7,972 nucleotides of DNA from an uncultured Bacteroidales bacterium (GTDB lineage Bacteria > Bacteroidota > Bacteroidia > Bacteroidales > Paludibacteraceae), in contig CAMHEP010000068.1 in assembly GCA_946184195.1 (NCBI GenBank), positions 1 through 7,972 of the forward strand, read 5' to 3'. Of this stretch, positions 1 to 6,375 are shown piece after piece. How positions within the stretch are numbered: position 1 is the first letter of the stretch; each line of letters starts with the position of its first letter. The notes below the pieces were generated by a model. The model was given only the letters and a program-made list of their open reading frames with translations. It made no database searches and was not told the DNA's origin. The position numbers were made by a program, and so were the translations under genes.

Positions 1-2
1 AC

Positions 3-737
3 ATCCCTCACTACGAGGATACATTAGATTTTGAGGAGTATAAACTGCGTGTTGACGACCGTCTATATGTATATGTATATTCGTTGGATGAGAAGATAAT
101 GCGCATGTATAATTCAGGCGGTGACCGTAATCAAATGTATGGACAGATGAGCGGTCAAAACGGAATGATGAACACCCGACGCGGCTCAAGTGAATTGTAT
201 TCCTACTTGGTGGACAAAAACGGTGATATACACTTCCCGACTATAGGGGCTATCCACGTTTTAGGAATGACCGAACGTGAAGCACAATATGCCATCCAGG
301 ATAAGTTAGCGGAATTGTTGAAGGATTTGCCGGGCTACCAGACAGTGGCCGTTGAGGCGCATATTGTTCAACGTTCGTTTTCCATTATCGGAACGCAGAG
401 TGGACGCTATGCAATCAACAAGGAGAAATTGACAATCTTTGAAGCCCTCGCTGCTGCTGGTAACATACATGAGTTTGGCGACCGCTCACGCATTAAGATT
501 ATACGCGAGATAAACGGCGAGACAACCATCAAGACCTTTGATGTTCGCTCCAAGGATATTATCAATTCGGAGTTCTACTATGTGGAGCCTAATGATATTA
601 TCTATATTCGCGAAATCCCGGGTAAATCTTTCGGTATCAATTCCGCTGCTACGGGATTGGCAGTGGTATCGAGTACGCTTTCGTTTGGCGTGTTCGTATA
701 TGGTTTGGTTCAATTAGGTATTCGACTCTCTAAATAA
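3..737 (+). CDS. Wza-type polysaccharide export protein, 5'-truncated by window edge
   Basis: Outer-membrane/periplasmic polysaccharide export protein of the Wza family, which carries capsule or exopolysaccharide out of the cell. The reading frame is open from the left edge, giving 244 visible residues, so the true start and any lipoprotein signal lie outside the window. The visible N-terminus includes YKLRVDDRLYVYV (residues 13-25), the usual opening of the poly-export domain, so a start at the TTG at 84 would cut the domain and is wrong. A Met/Gln/Gly/Asn-rich stretch (99-191) interrupts the domain before GDIHFPTIGAIHVLGMT. An SLBB-like domain follows (SFSIIGTQSGRY to NDIIYIRE). The C-terminus ends in a hydrophobic segment (about 640-730) and a short RLSK tail. 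It is a clear paralogue of the next gene, which starts 7 bp after its stop, so the two are surely co-transcribed. Family assignment is strong; which polymer it exports is unknown. Confidence 0.9.
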   Translation: MPHYEDTLDFEEYKLRVDDRLYVYVYSLDEKIMRMYNSGGDRNQMYGQMSGQNGMMNTRRGSSELYSYLVDKNGDIHFPTIGAIHVLGMTEREAQYAIQDKLAELLKDLPGYQTVAVEAHIVQRSFSIIGTQSGRYAINKEKLTIFEALAAAGNIHEFGDRSRIKIIREINGETTIKTFDVRSKDIINSEFYYVEPNDIIYIREIPGKSFGINSAATGLAVVSSTLSFGVFVYGLVQLGIRLSK

Positions 738-744
738 GGCAGCT

Positions 745-1533
745 ATGAAACATCTGGCACATATTTTTTCCGTCGGCATGCTGCTATTGATGAGCATGAC
801 CTTTACCGGTTGCTATAGCCACCGTGTCATCGGACTCCTGCAGGAACCTACCAAAAATAACAAACTACCTGTATACGAGAAGGATACTAATCGTCAGCCA
901 TATCGCCTACACGTCAACGATCAGATTATCTATCGTATAATCACTATGGATGAGTCTATCTCGAAGATTCTTCAGACCAATAACCGTTCCTCCACGAATA
1001 TGCAATATGCGGTTTCGTACCGTATATACTCGGATGGAACGATACAGGTGCCCTTCCTTGACCCTATACACATTGAGGGATTGACGGTTGAGGAGGCACA
1101 GGATACTGTGCAGGCACACTACCGTGAACTCATCCCTGACGCAGAAGTGAAATTGGCACTCTACAACAAGACCTTTACTGTCATTGGTGAAATCAAGTCG
1201 GGTGAGCAGTATATTTATCGCGAGAATATGAATATTTTCCAAGCTCTCGCCATGACTGGGGATTTGCGTAACCCGGGTGATCGCAAACATGTACGTATCA
1301 TTCGACCAAACGGCAACGAGGAACCGGAGGTCCTGGAGTTTGATATACGAACCAATACTATTATAGGTTCCAAATATTATTATATACAGCCTAATGATGT
1401 GATTTATGTAGCGCGTACGAAAGATAGTTTTGTGCGTGTACCTACCTATACAGGGGTCCTGGGACTTATCACTTCCTCAGTCTCCTTGCTTGTATCTGTG
1501 TTAAACTATTCGATTACTCTGTCCAACAAATAA
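745..1533 (+). CDS. Wza-type polysaccharide export lipoprotein
   Basis: Second polysaccharide export protein (262 aa), predicted to be an outer-membrane lipoprotein. A hydrophobic signal runs from residue 4 to 20 and ends in the lipobox FTGC, so Cys23 would be lipidated. The poly-export domain begins at YRLHVNDQIIYRI (53-65) and continues through GTIQVPFLDPIHIEGLT (98-114). An SLBB-like domain spans about 141-224 (FTVIGEIKSGEQYIY, then GDLRNPGDRKHVRIIRP, then YYYIQPNDVIYVAR). The C-terminal 237-258 is hydrophobic, as in its upstream paralogue. E. coli Wza is longer (about 380 aa), so this is a compact version. It lies 7 bp after the upstream gene and 4 bp before the kinase gene, the normal operon order for Wza and Wzc partners. 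The ATG at 745 is supported by the signal peptide. No Shine-Dalgarno sequence is evident, as is normal in Bacteroidota. Confidence 0.93.
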   Translation: MKHLAHIFSVGMLLLMSMTFTGCYSHRVIGLLQEPTKNNKLPVYEKDTNRQPYRLHVNDQIIYRIITMDESISKILQTNNRSSTNMQYAVSYRIYSDGTIQVPFLDPIHIEGLTVEEAQDTVQAHYRELIPDAEVKLALYNKTFTVIGEIKSGEQYIYRENMNIFQALAMTGDLRNPGDRKHVRIIRPNGNEEPEVLEFDIRTNTIIGSKYYYIQPNDVIYVARTKDSFVRVPTYTGVLGLITSSVSLLVSVLNYSITLSNK

Positions 1534-1537
1534 GATT

Positions 1538-4237
1538 ATGGAAGAATCTAAGAACAGTGATTATTCACGTTCGGGCAATAGCACCTATATGCCCAATAAC
1601 GATGCCTATGGTTATGGCGGCAACGCACAATATTATGGTGGCAACCATGCTTATGGGAATGCCCAGTATGGTAATAACCAGTATGGTAATAACCAATATG
1701 GTAATAACCAATATGGCAACAATCAATATGGTAACAATCAATATGGTAACAATCAGTATCAAGGAGGTAATAATCAATACTATGGTCCCAATGATCCTAA
1801 TCAGCAAGATGAAAGTTCTTCTTTTGATGTGATGGAGTGGGTACTGCGTATCCTCCATTATTGGTACTTGTTTGTTATTTCAGTGGCTATCGCGCTTGGT
1901 ATCGCTACCCTTCAGAACCGTAAGTGGCTTCCGTCCTATTATTCACAGGCGACTGTGATTATTAAGGAGAGTTCCGGCTACGGAGGAGGTAATTCTTCTA
2001 ATTCCGCTTTGCTGCGCGGTTTTGGGGTCGGGTCGGGCTACTCCAATGTACAGAACCAGATGATTATGTTGGGGTCCTATGACTTACTACGTCGAGTGGT
2101 GGACTCCATTCCATTCTTGGATGTCGACTATATCAGCAAGGGGCGTTTCAAAACCCGCAATATGTATCGAAACACACCAATCATCATTACACCCGTTGAG
2201 GTCGCTCCTACCACCTATGATGTGCTCTTTGAACTGTCTTTCTTGCCAGATGGAAGAATGCGTATTAATAGCACGAATGAGGATCTCCCATTTACTACTA
2301 CAGCACGGTATGGCGACACCATCAAAAACCACCTGTTTAGTGCTGTAATTATGCCTACGTCCTTTGACAAATTGACCAACTCGGGTAAAATGTATTTTCG
2401 TTTCCGCACTCGGGATGGATTGGCAAAGGAGTTTATGGGACATCTAAAGATGCAGTTTGTGGGAGAGGGTAGTACTATCCTCGCACTCTCAATGGTTAGC
2501 GAGACTCCTGAGCGTGACTGCGAATTCCTGGATAAGTTATCTGAGATTTTCCTCCTTCAGAATTTGGAACAGAAAAATGAGGTTGCGGAGAATTCGATAG
2601 CTTTCATTAACCAACAGTTGGAGAACCTGCAAATATCTTTAGGTAGTAGCGAAGGCGCTATGACTCGGTTCCGTCAGGAGAATAAGTTCGTAGACGTGTC
2701 TTCGTATGCCGGACAACTCATGGGACGCATCACTTCCTACGACCAGAAATCAATGGAACTGCGACTTAAGGAGACTTATTTTGACTACCTCATCAATTAT
2801 GTACAAACAGGTATTGAGACAGGCGCTGTCATTGCTCCAGCGTCCTTAGGTATCAGCGAACCGATGCTAACAGGATTGGTCAAAGAACTAAATGACCTCC
2901 GTCTAAAACGTGGAGAACTGACCGAGAAAAACGTGTACTACGCTAAATATACTAAGGACATAGAGAATGTCAAAGTCAATATCCACGAGGTGGTTAAGTC
3001 CATGCGTGCATCGCTTGAGATTGAAAAACAAGACTTGCAACGCCGCTATTCAGAGGTGGAAAAAGAATTGGCAAACCTGCCTACCAAGGAGCTTGAGATG
3101 GTTGCTATCGAACGTAACTATCGTATCGATGATAACTACTACACCTTCTTCCTGCAAAAACGTGCGGAAGCAGAGATACAAAAGGCAAGTAACCTGCCGG
3201 ATAACATGATCTTGGATAAGGCTCGTACGATTACCTCTGTGAATCCCAAACAGAAACGTAAGAACTCCACTACAGCTGCCGCGATAGGTTTATTGATTCC
3301 GTTAGCACTGATTGTATTGAGTGAACTCTTGAATAATAAAGTGCGTACTCCTAAGGACGTAGAGAAATTGTCACAGTTCCGTCTCATAGGTTCATTGCGT
3401 CACGCACGTAGTCAAAATCCGACCTTGGTAACTACCAGTCCTCGCTCCAGTTATGCAGAGATGTTGCGATCCATTCGAACTCGTATAGAGTTTATTGTAA
3501 AACGTAAAAATAATATGGTGATTGCCGTCACATCTACTGAATCTGGAGATGGTAAAACATTTTTGTGTTCCAATATGGCAGCACTCTATTCTTCATCGGG
3601 CAAGAAGACATTGCTTATAGACCTCGACATTCGTAAACCTAACTTGCACACCAAGTTAGGTGTAGCAAATGGCATGGGTGTGACCAACTATTTGATTGGT
3701 GATTGTGAGTTGGAAGACACGATGGTTAAGGATACTCCGTTCGAATTTGACCTTATGCGTGCCGGTACCATTCCGCCTAACCCGGGTGAACTGATTCACT
3801 CGGAGAAATTGGCTAATATGATTTCCACACTCCGTCAACAGTACGACTTCATTATCATCGATACTTCGCCTATTGGACTTGTTCCGGATGCCTATGCTAT
3901 TTTGGAGTTGGCAGACCTCGGTCTCTATGTCATACGTTGTCTGCAGACCAATAAGTCGTTCTGCAAACAAGCGCTTGAGCAGATTGCGGAAGTGTTGGAT
4001 GTTCCCGAGAAATTACAACTTGTCCTCTCCGATATTCCTACAGAAGGACATCGCAGTTACGGCTACGGATATGGCTACGGCTATGGTAGCTACGGATATG
4101 GTAAGCGTGCAGGCTATGGCTACGGCTATGGTCGCAAGCAATCAGGTATTCGATATACCTACAACAAATATTATAGTCGTATCTTCCGCAAAGAGGATAA
4201 AAATAGTTATAAGTATTATTACGACGAAGATGTTTAG
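1538..4237 (+). CDS. Wzc-type chain-length regulator / BY-family tyrosine autokinase
   Basis: Inner-membrane co-polymerase and bacterial tyrosine kinase (899 aa) that governs capsule or exopolysaccharide polymerisation and export by cycles of autophosphorylation. In order: a Tyr/Asn/Gln/Gly-rich cytoplasmic tail (1-90) with six QYGNN repeats (43-72); TM1 (about 101-125); a periplasmic Wzz-like region with predicted coiled coil; a GNVR-like segment (about 510-560); TM2 (about 578-598); and the kinase domain. Walker A is STESGDGKT (666-674, Lys673). Walker A' is LLIDLDIRKP (692-701, Asp695 and Asp697). Walker B is FIIIDTSP (Asp775). The end is a Tyr cluster with 18 Tyr in residues 841-899, the usual autophosphorylation tail though unusually rich and YG-repeated. 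The classic proline-rich motif before TM2 is weak here (VNPKQKRKN). It is the last gene of the operon; its stop overlaps the stop of the convergent gene. The kinase call is very secure; the sugar substrate is unknown. Confidence 0.96.
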   Translation: MEESKNSDYSRSGNSTYMPNNDAYGYGGNAQYYGGNHAYGNAQYGNNQYGNNQYGNNQYGNNQYGNNQYGNNQYQGGNNQYYGPNDPNQQDESSSFDVMEWVLRILHYWYLFVISVAIALGIATLQNRKWLPSYYSQATVIIKESSGYGGGNSSNSALLRGFGVGSGYSNVQNQMIMLGSYDLLRRVVDSIPFLDVDYISKGRFKTRNMYRNTPIIITPVEVAPTTYDVLFELSFLPDGRMRINSTNEDLPFTTTARYGDTIKNHLFSAVIMPTSFDKLTNSGKMYFRFRTRDGLAKEFMGHLKMQFVGEGSTILALSMVSETPERDCEFLDKLSEIFLLQNLEQKNEVAENSIAFINQQLENLQISLGSSEGAMTRFRQENKFVDVSSYAGQLMGRITSYDQKSMELRLKETYFDYLINYVQTGIETGAVIAPASLGISEPMLTGLVKELNDLRLKRGELTEKNVYYAKYTKDIENVKVNIHEVVKSMRASLEIEKQDLQRRYSEVEKELANLPTKELEMVAIERNYRIDDNYYTFFLQKRAEAEIQKASNLPDNMILDKARTITSVNPKQKRKNSTTAAAIGLLIPLALIVLSELLNNKVRTPKDVEKLSQFRLIGSLRHARSQNPTLVTTSPRSSYAEMLRSIRTRIEFIVKRKNNMVIAVTSTESGDGKTFLCSNMAALYSSSGKKTLLIDLDIRKPNLHTKLGVANGMGVTNYLIGDCELEDTMVKDTPFEFDLMRAGTIPPNPGELIHSEKLANMISTLRQQYDFIIIDTSPIGLVPDAYAILELADLGLYVIRCLQTNKSFCKQALEQIAEVLDVPEKLQLVLSDIPTEGHRSYGYGYGYGYGSYGYGKRAGYGYGYGRKQSGIRYTYNKYYSRIFRKEDKNSYKYYYDEDV
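1664..1753 (+). repeat. Six 15-bp in-frame tandem repeats encoding QYGNN
   Basis: Six consecutive 15-bp units (variants of CARTATGGYAAYAAY) encode QYGNN at residues 43-72 of the kinase. A degenerate seventh unit follows (cagtat then QGGNNQYYG). Differences between units are synonymous third-position changes (cag/caa, ggt/ggc, aat/aac), so the peptide is exactly conserved while the DNA has drifted. Unit length is a multiple of three, so copy-number change would alter the tail length without a frameshift. Confidence 0.95.
4058..4132 (+). repeat. YG-dipeptide (TAYGGN) repeat in the kinase C-terminal tail
   Basis: Tyr-Gly codon pairs (TAY GGN) are repeated in two blocks, 4058-4102 (residues 841-855) and 4112-4132 (residues 859-865), separated by a Lys-Arg-Ala linker. 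They form ten of the 18 tyrosines in the C-terminal autophosphorylation cluster of the BY-kinase. The 6-bp unit keeps the reading frame if copies are gained or lost. Confidence 0.9.
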
Positions 4238-5610
4238 TAACTGGAACGAAGAGTCTGTAGTCCGACTAATTGGTCATAACGACTCCCGAAAGGACGATAG
4301 TAGACATATATAGTGTATTCGTTTTCAGTCTCCCAGTGCGACCCTTCTGTTTTCAGGAGGGTCGCTTGAGTTTCCATGGCTCCCAATACATGATACTGAT
4401 AGTCATAGCCACCTTGTTTCATTAAGGCTGTGAGGAAATAACATTTCTCATCCGGATCATAGAACATGCGGTTGCGCGAACCATATACATTTTCAAATAA
4501 ATCCCCCGCTACATAGACATGACCATTTTCCATAGGCTTCTCACTCTTGAGTGTCCAATGTATATACATGTATTCTGCTTCTGTGTCTATATCGTATAGC
4601 ACACGCTCTGCATTGATAACGATCTGTCCGTCTGCATCAGGTTCGTTTATATAGGGGGTGCCGCATTTATCGCTTACTATACTACCGGAGTAGATTGCTC
4701 CTTGACCGTGAAGAGCATCTGTATTCAATAGCACGTGATAATCGCTGTGGTCACGAGCGATGCGTTCTATATGCTCGCCTGCAAAATAGGTGGAGTAGGA
4801 GTCGAAACGACGATACTCGTTTCCTCCCTCAAAAATAAGTTCCTTTTGGTGAATATAACGCAGTCGCATAGGCTCCACATAAGTAGGCTTAGGCCTTACT
4901 ACCTGATTGTCTAAACGCCCGTTCTGACGAACGACAATCCAGTAATTGTCCGTGATGCTAGTGGTGCTACCATTATCGCGCTGCTTCACTTGAATGTCTA
5001 TATCCAGTTGTTGATATCTTCCGTTATATTCAATGTCAGTCTGTGATATGGTTTTAGCACTAATCGCTACCTTTGGTTCTACAACGGAGAAACAGGCATA
5101 GGCAATCGTTTTGTCCATATCTCCGTCCTCGTATATCTGGATAGCATAGTTACCACTTGTACTGAGCATCATTTCGTCATTGGGGAATACAAACGAATAG
5201 TGCGTATAGTTTATGCTTGTATTGAGCGAGTGTTCATAGGTAGTAATGTCTTGGGTGGTAAATCCCTGTATATAATCGCTACTGATAAGGTTGGATTCGC
5301 GCCAATCGCTATTTAGATGTTTGATGGTGTAGGTATATTGGTGCACACCATGGCTCATCTCGTCAAAACTGATTTCTAATTGATTTCCCGGGTCGCTATT
5401 GTCCACTACGCCGTCCCGGAGAACTAAGAACGGACGTTCCGGCTTCACCCTGTTACTGCGTATGTCTATCAGATTGGCATAGCGTATCCGAAGTGACTTT
5501 ATTTCATCCGGTCGCATCACAGCGGTATGGTAAATTGCATTATTGGCAATGGCGTTTAGACAGCCGTATAGCAAGATAATGACGAGTATGATTTGTTTTT
5601 TTAGTGGCAT
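4234..5610 (-). CDS. Type IX secretion plug-family (DUF5103) exported protein
   Basis: Exported 458-aa protein of the DUF5103 family, whose Flavobacterium member is the Plug that seals the SprA translocon of the type IX secretion system. Recognition rests on NYTHYSFVFPND (134-145) and SGNYAIQIYEDGD (152-164) in the expected order, beta-rich sequence throughout and typical length. The first 23 residues (MPLKKQIILVIILLYGCLNA and on) form a signal peptide, probably cut near IAN|N. LYGC resembles a lipobox only weakly. I chose the ATG at 5610 over the in-frame TTG at 5643 because that TTG lies inside the predicted -7 element. The gene is monocistronic as far as the window shows, convergent with the kinase gene (4-bp overlap) and divergent from the tRNA. 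As far as I recall the family also occurs in Bacteroidetes without a clear T9SS, so it does not prove that system is present. Confidence 0.85.
   Translation of the reverse strand: MPLKKQIILVIILLYGCLNAIANNAIYHTAVMRPDEIKSLRIRYANLIDIRSNRVKPERPFLVLRDGVVDNSDPGNQLEISFDEMSHGVHQYTYTIKHLNSDWRESNLISSDYIQGFTTQDITTYEHSLNTSINYTHYSFVFPNDEMMLSTSGNYAIQIYEDGDMDKTIAYACFSVVEPKVAISAKTISQTDIEYNGRYQQLDIDIQVKQRDNGSTTSITDNYWIVVRQNGRLDNQVVRPKPTYVEPMRLRYIHQKELIFEGGNEYRRFDSYSTYFAGEHIERIARDHSDYHVLLNTDALHGQGAIYSGSIVSDKCGTPYINEPDADGQIVINAERVLYDIDTEAEYMYIHWTLKSEKPMENGHVYVAGDLFENVYGSRNRMFYDPDEKCYFLTALMKQGGYDYQYHVLGAMETQATLLKTEGSHWETENEYTIYVYYRPFGSRYDQLVGLQTLRSSY
4338..4365 (+). terminator. Possible terminator hairpin for the capsule operon, inside the plug gene
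   Basis: A 12-bp stem, GCGACCCTTCTG (4338-4349) with CAGGAGGGTCGC (4354-4365), closes on a TTTT loop. It is about 100 bp after the kinase stop. In plus-strand RNA all twelve positions pair, one as G-U wobble; in the minus-strand RNA that position is a C-A mismatch. This asymmetry favours a role in the plus transcript. The downstream sequence (TTGAGTTTCC) is only moderately T-rich, so intrinsic termination is not assured. Confidence 0.45.
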
Positions 5611-5640
5611 GATTATGGTCCGTTTCTTTTCTTCTGCCGA

Positions 5641-5672
5641 CAAAATTACAAAAAATATTCCATTTCCTCAAA
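5641..5672 (-). promoter_or_regulatory. Bacteroidota-type promoter of the plug-family gene
   Basis: On the minus strand a -33 element TTTG (5672-5669) is followed after 20 bp by a -7 element TAATTTTG (5648-5641), an exact match to TTTG-N19-21-TAnnTTTG. Transcription would start near 5634-5636, leaving a leader of roughly 25 nt before the ATG at 5610. This supports that start codon over the upstream TTG. Confidence 0.8.
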
Positions 5673-5676
5673 TTTA

Positions 5677-5708
5677 TTTGCATAATTCAAAAAAATGTAC
5701 TACCTTTG
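5677..5708 (+). promoter_or_regulatory. Bacteroidota-type promoter of the tRNA-Thr gene
   Basis: A -33 element TTTG (5677-5680) and a -7 element TACCTTTG (5701-5708) are separated by exactly 20 bp, matching the consensus of the primary sigma factor of Bacteroidota. The predicted start near 5714 gives a pre-tRNA leader of about 27 nt. The -33 box is only 4 bp from the -33 box of the divergent plug promoter. Confidence 0.85.
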
Positions 5709-5740
5709 CACTCGCTTTCGCTGCAAAAAGCACAGCAGTT

Positions 5741-5813
<73 letters not shown>

Positions 5814-5826
5814 CAACACGACAAAA

Positions 5827-5856
5827 GTCGGCGGTTCGAGTCCGCCCAGTGGCTCA
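5827..5856 (+). pseudogene. Partial tRNA copy: T arm plus 3' acceptor strand
   Basis: Thirty bases repeat the 3' part of the tRNA (5786-5815) at a 41-bp offset with 28 identities. The copy holds the end of the variable loop, a complete T arm (GGCGG, TTCGAGT, CCGCC), the acceptor 3' strand CAGTGGC and TCA. The two differences fall at paired positions of the T stem (C-G to G-C), so pairing is kept. There is no 5' half, D arm or anticodon. It is either the remnant of a second tRNA or a trace of integration at a tRNA 3' end. Confidence 0.85.
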
Positions 5857-5858
5857 TA

Positions 5859-5888
5859 GAAAGGAACTCCTATATCGGAGTTCCTTTC
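5859..5888 (+). terminator. 12-bp hairpin ending the tRNA transcript, possibly bidirectional
   Basis: A perfect 12-bp stem, GAAAGGAACTCC (5859-5870) and GGAGTTCCTTTC (5877-5888), closes on the loop TATATC. It lies just after the tRNA and its partial copy, and 38 bp beyond the stop codon of the minus-strand operon. It could therefore stop transcription from both sides. No long T-tract follows on either strand, so its strength as an intrinsic terminator is uncertain. Confidence 0.65.
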
Positions 5889-5926
5889 GTACTATTATGG
5901 GAGATGGTTAAAAAGTTAATCCCCTG

Positions 5927-6352
5927 TTAGTCGTTGAAAATGTATTCAAATACTTTTATGGAAAAGAGTTTGCCGTTCGGCAGATAGTTGTATTGTTTGG
6001 CTTTTGTCCCGTCTGCATTCCATTCGTACTTGCGGATACGTGTGGGACGGTTACGATCGTTATACTCTATCTCTTCCACTACTTTCCCTGTTATGTCATC
6101 ATAGGTGGATGTGACACGCCATTTCTGACCGTATGTGGCATACTCAATTTCCTCTACGCATCGTCCTTGATTATCATATACCTTGATGCGGTCCAACCAT
6201 CGAGTCTTGGTTTTATCATCGGTATTCCATTCTTTTACCGTTAAATTCTTACGCTTTTCCCGTTTTGCTAACTGCTCTGGGGTTAGTAGACTTTGCGACA
6301 TGGCAACATTGCATATCAGCAGCAATACCAAACAATGTAAAATTTTTTTCAT
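5927..6352 (-). CDS. Small secreted protein with YD/VEEIEY repeats, function unknown
   Basis: A 141-aa protein with a type I signal peptide (MKKILHCLVLLLICNVAMSQ, likely cut after AMS or nearby). A charged linker (about 21-50) is followed by three or four beta-hairpin-like repeats. KVYDNQGRCVEEIEY (57-71) and STYDDITGKVVEEIEY (82-97) repeat at a 26-residue spacing; weaker units follow (RKYEWNADGTKAKQYNY, then LPNGKLFSIKVFEY). The pattern Tyr-Asp-x(2-3)-Gly-Arg/Lys recalls YD/RHS-type and similar short secreted Bacteroides families such as DUF3836, but I cannot assign it to one. It begins 23 bp after the beta-helix lipoprotein gene on the same strand, so the two are probably co-transcribed and may act together at the cell surface. 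The gene is clearly real (signal peptide, spacing); its function is not recognised. Confidence 0.8.
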   Translation of the reverse strand: MKKILHCLVLLLICNVAMSQSLLTPEQLAKREKRKNLTVKEWNTDDKTKTRWLDRIKVYDNQGRCVEEIEYATYGQKWRVTSTYDDITGKVVEEIEYNDRNRPTRIRKYEWNADGTKAKQYNYLPNGKLFSIKVFEYIFND

Positions 6353-6375
6353 CTTTTTTCTGTATGATTTATCAA

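Noticed and set aside
64..80. TATATG simple repeat near the left edge
   Set aside because: It encodes the YVYV strand of the poly-export domain and is too short to mean more.
84..86. TTG as start codon of the first export protein
   Set aside because: The frame is open to the window edge and the upstream residues contain the start of the poly-export domain, so the gene begins outside the window.
1664..1753. CRISPR-like or non-coding repeat array
   Set aside because: Units are 15 bp, directly adjacent without spacers, in frame, and vary only at synonymous positions, so they are coding repeats.
1565..1858. Minus-strand open frame with Ile/Val/Thr/Leu repeats
   Set aside because: It is the antisense shadow of the QYGNN repeat region of the kinase gene.
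3873..4313. Plus-strand open frame spanning the kinase end and crossing into the plug gene
   Set aside because: It is out of frame with the kinase and kept open by the repetitive Tyr-Gly codons; no signal, domain or start context supports it.
5641..5643. TTG as start codon of the plug-family gene
   Set aside because: It overlaps the predicted -7 promoter element, and the ATG at 5610 begins a good signal peptide.
5816..5856. A second complete tRNA gene
   Set aside because: Only the T arm and the 3' acceptor strand are present; there is no D arm, anticodon arm or 5' acceptor strand.
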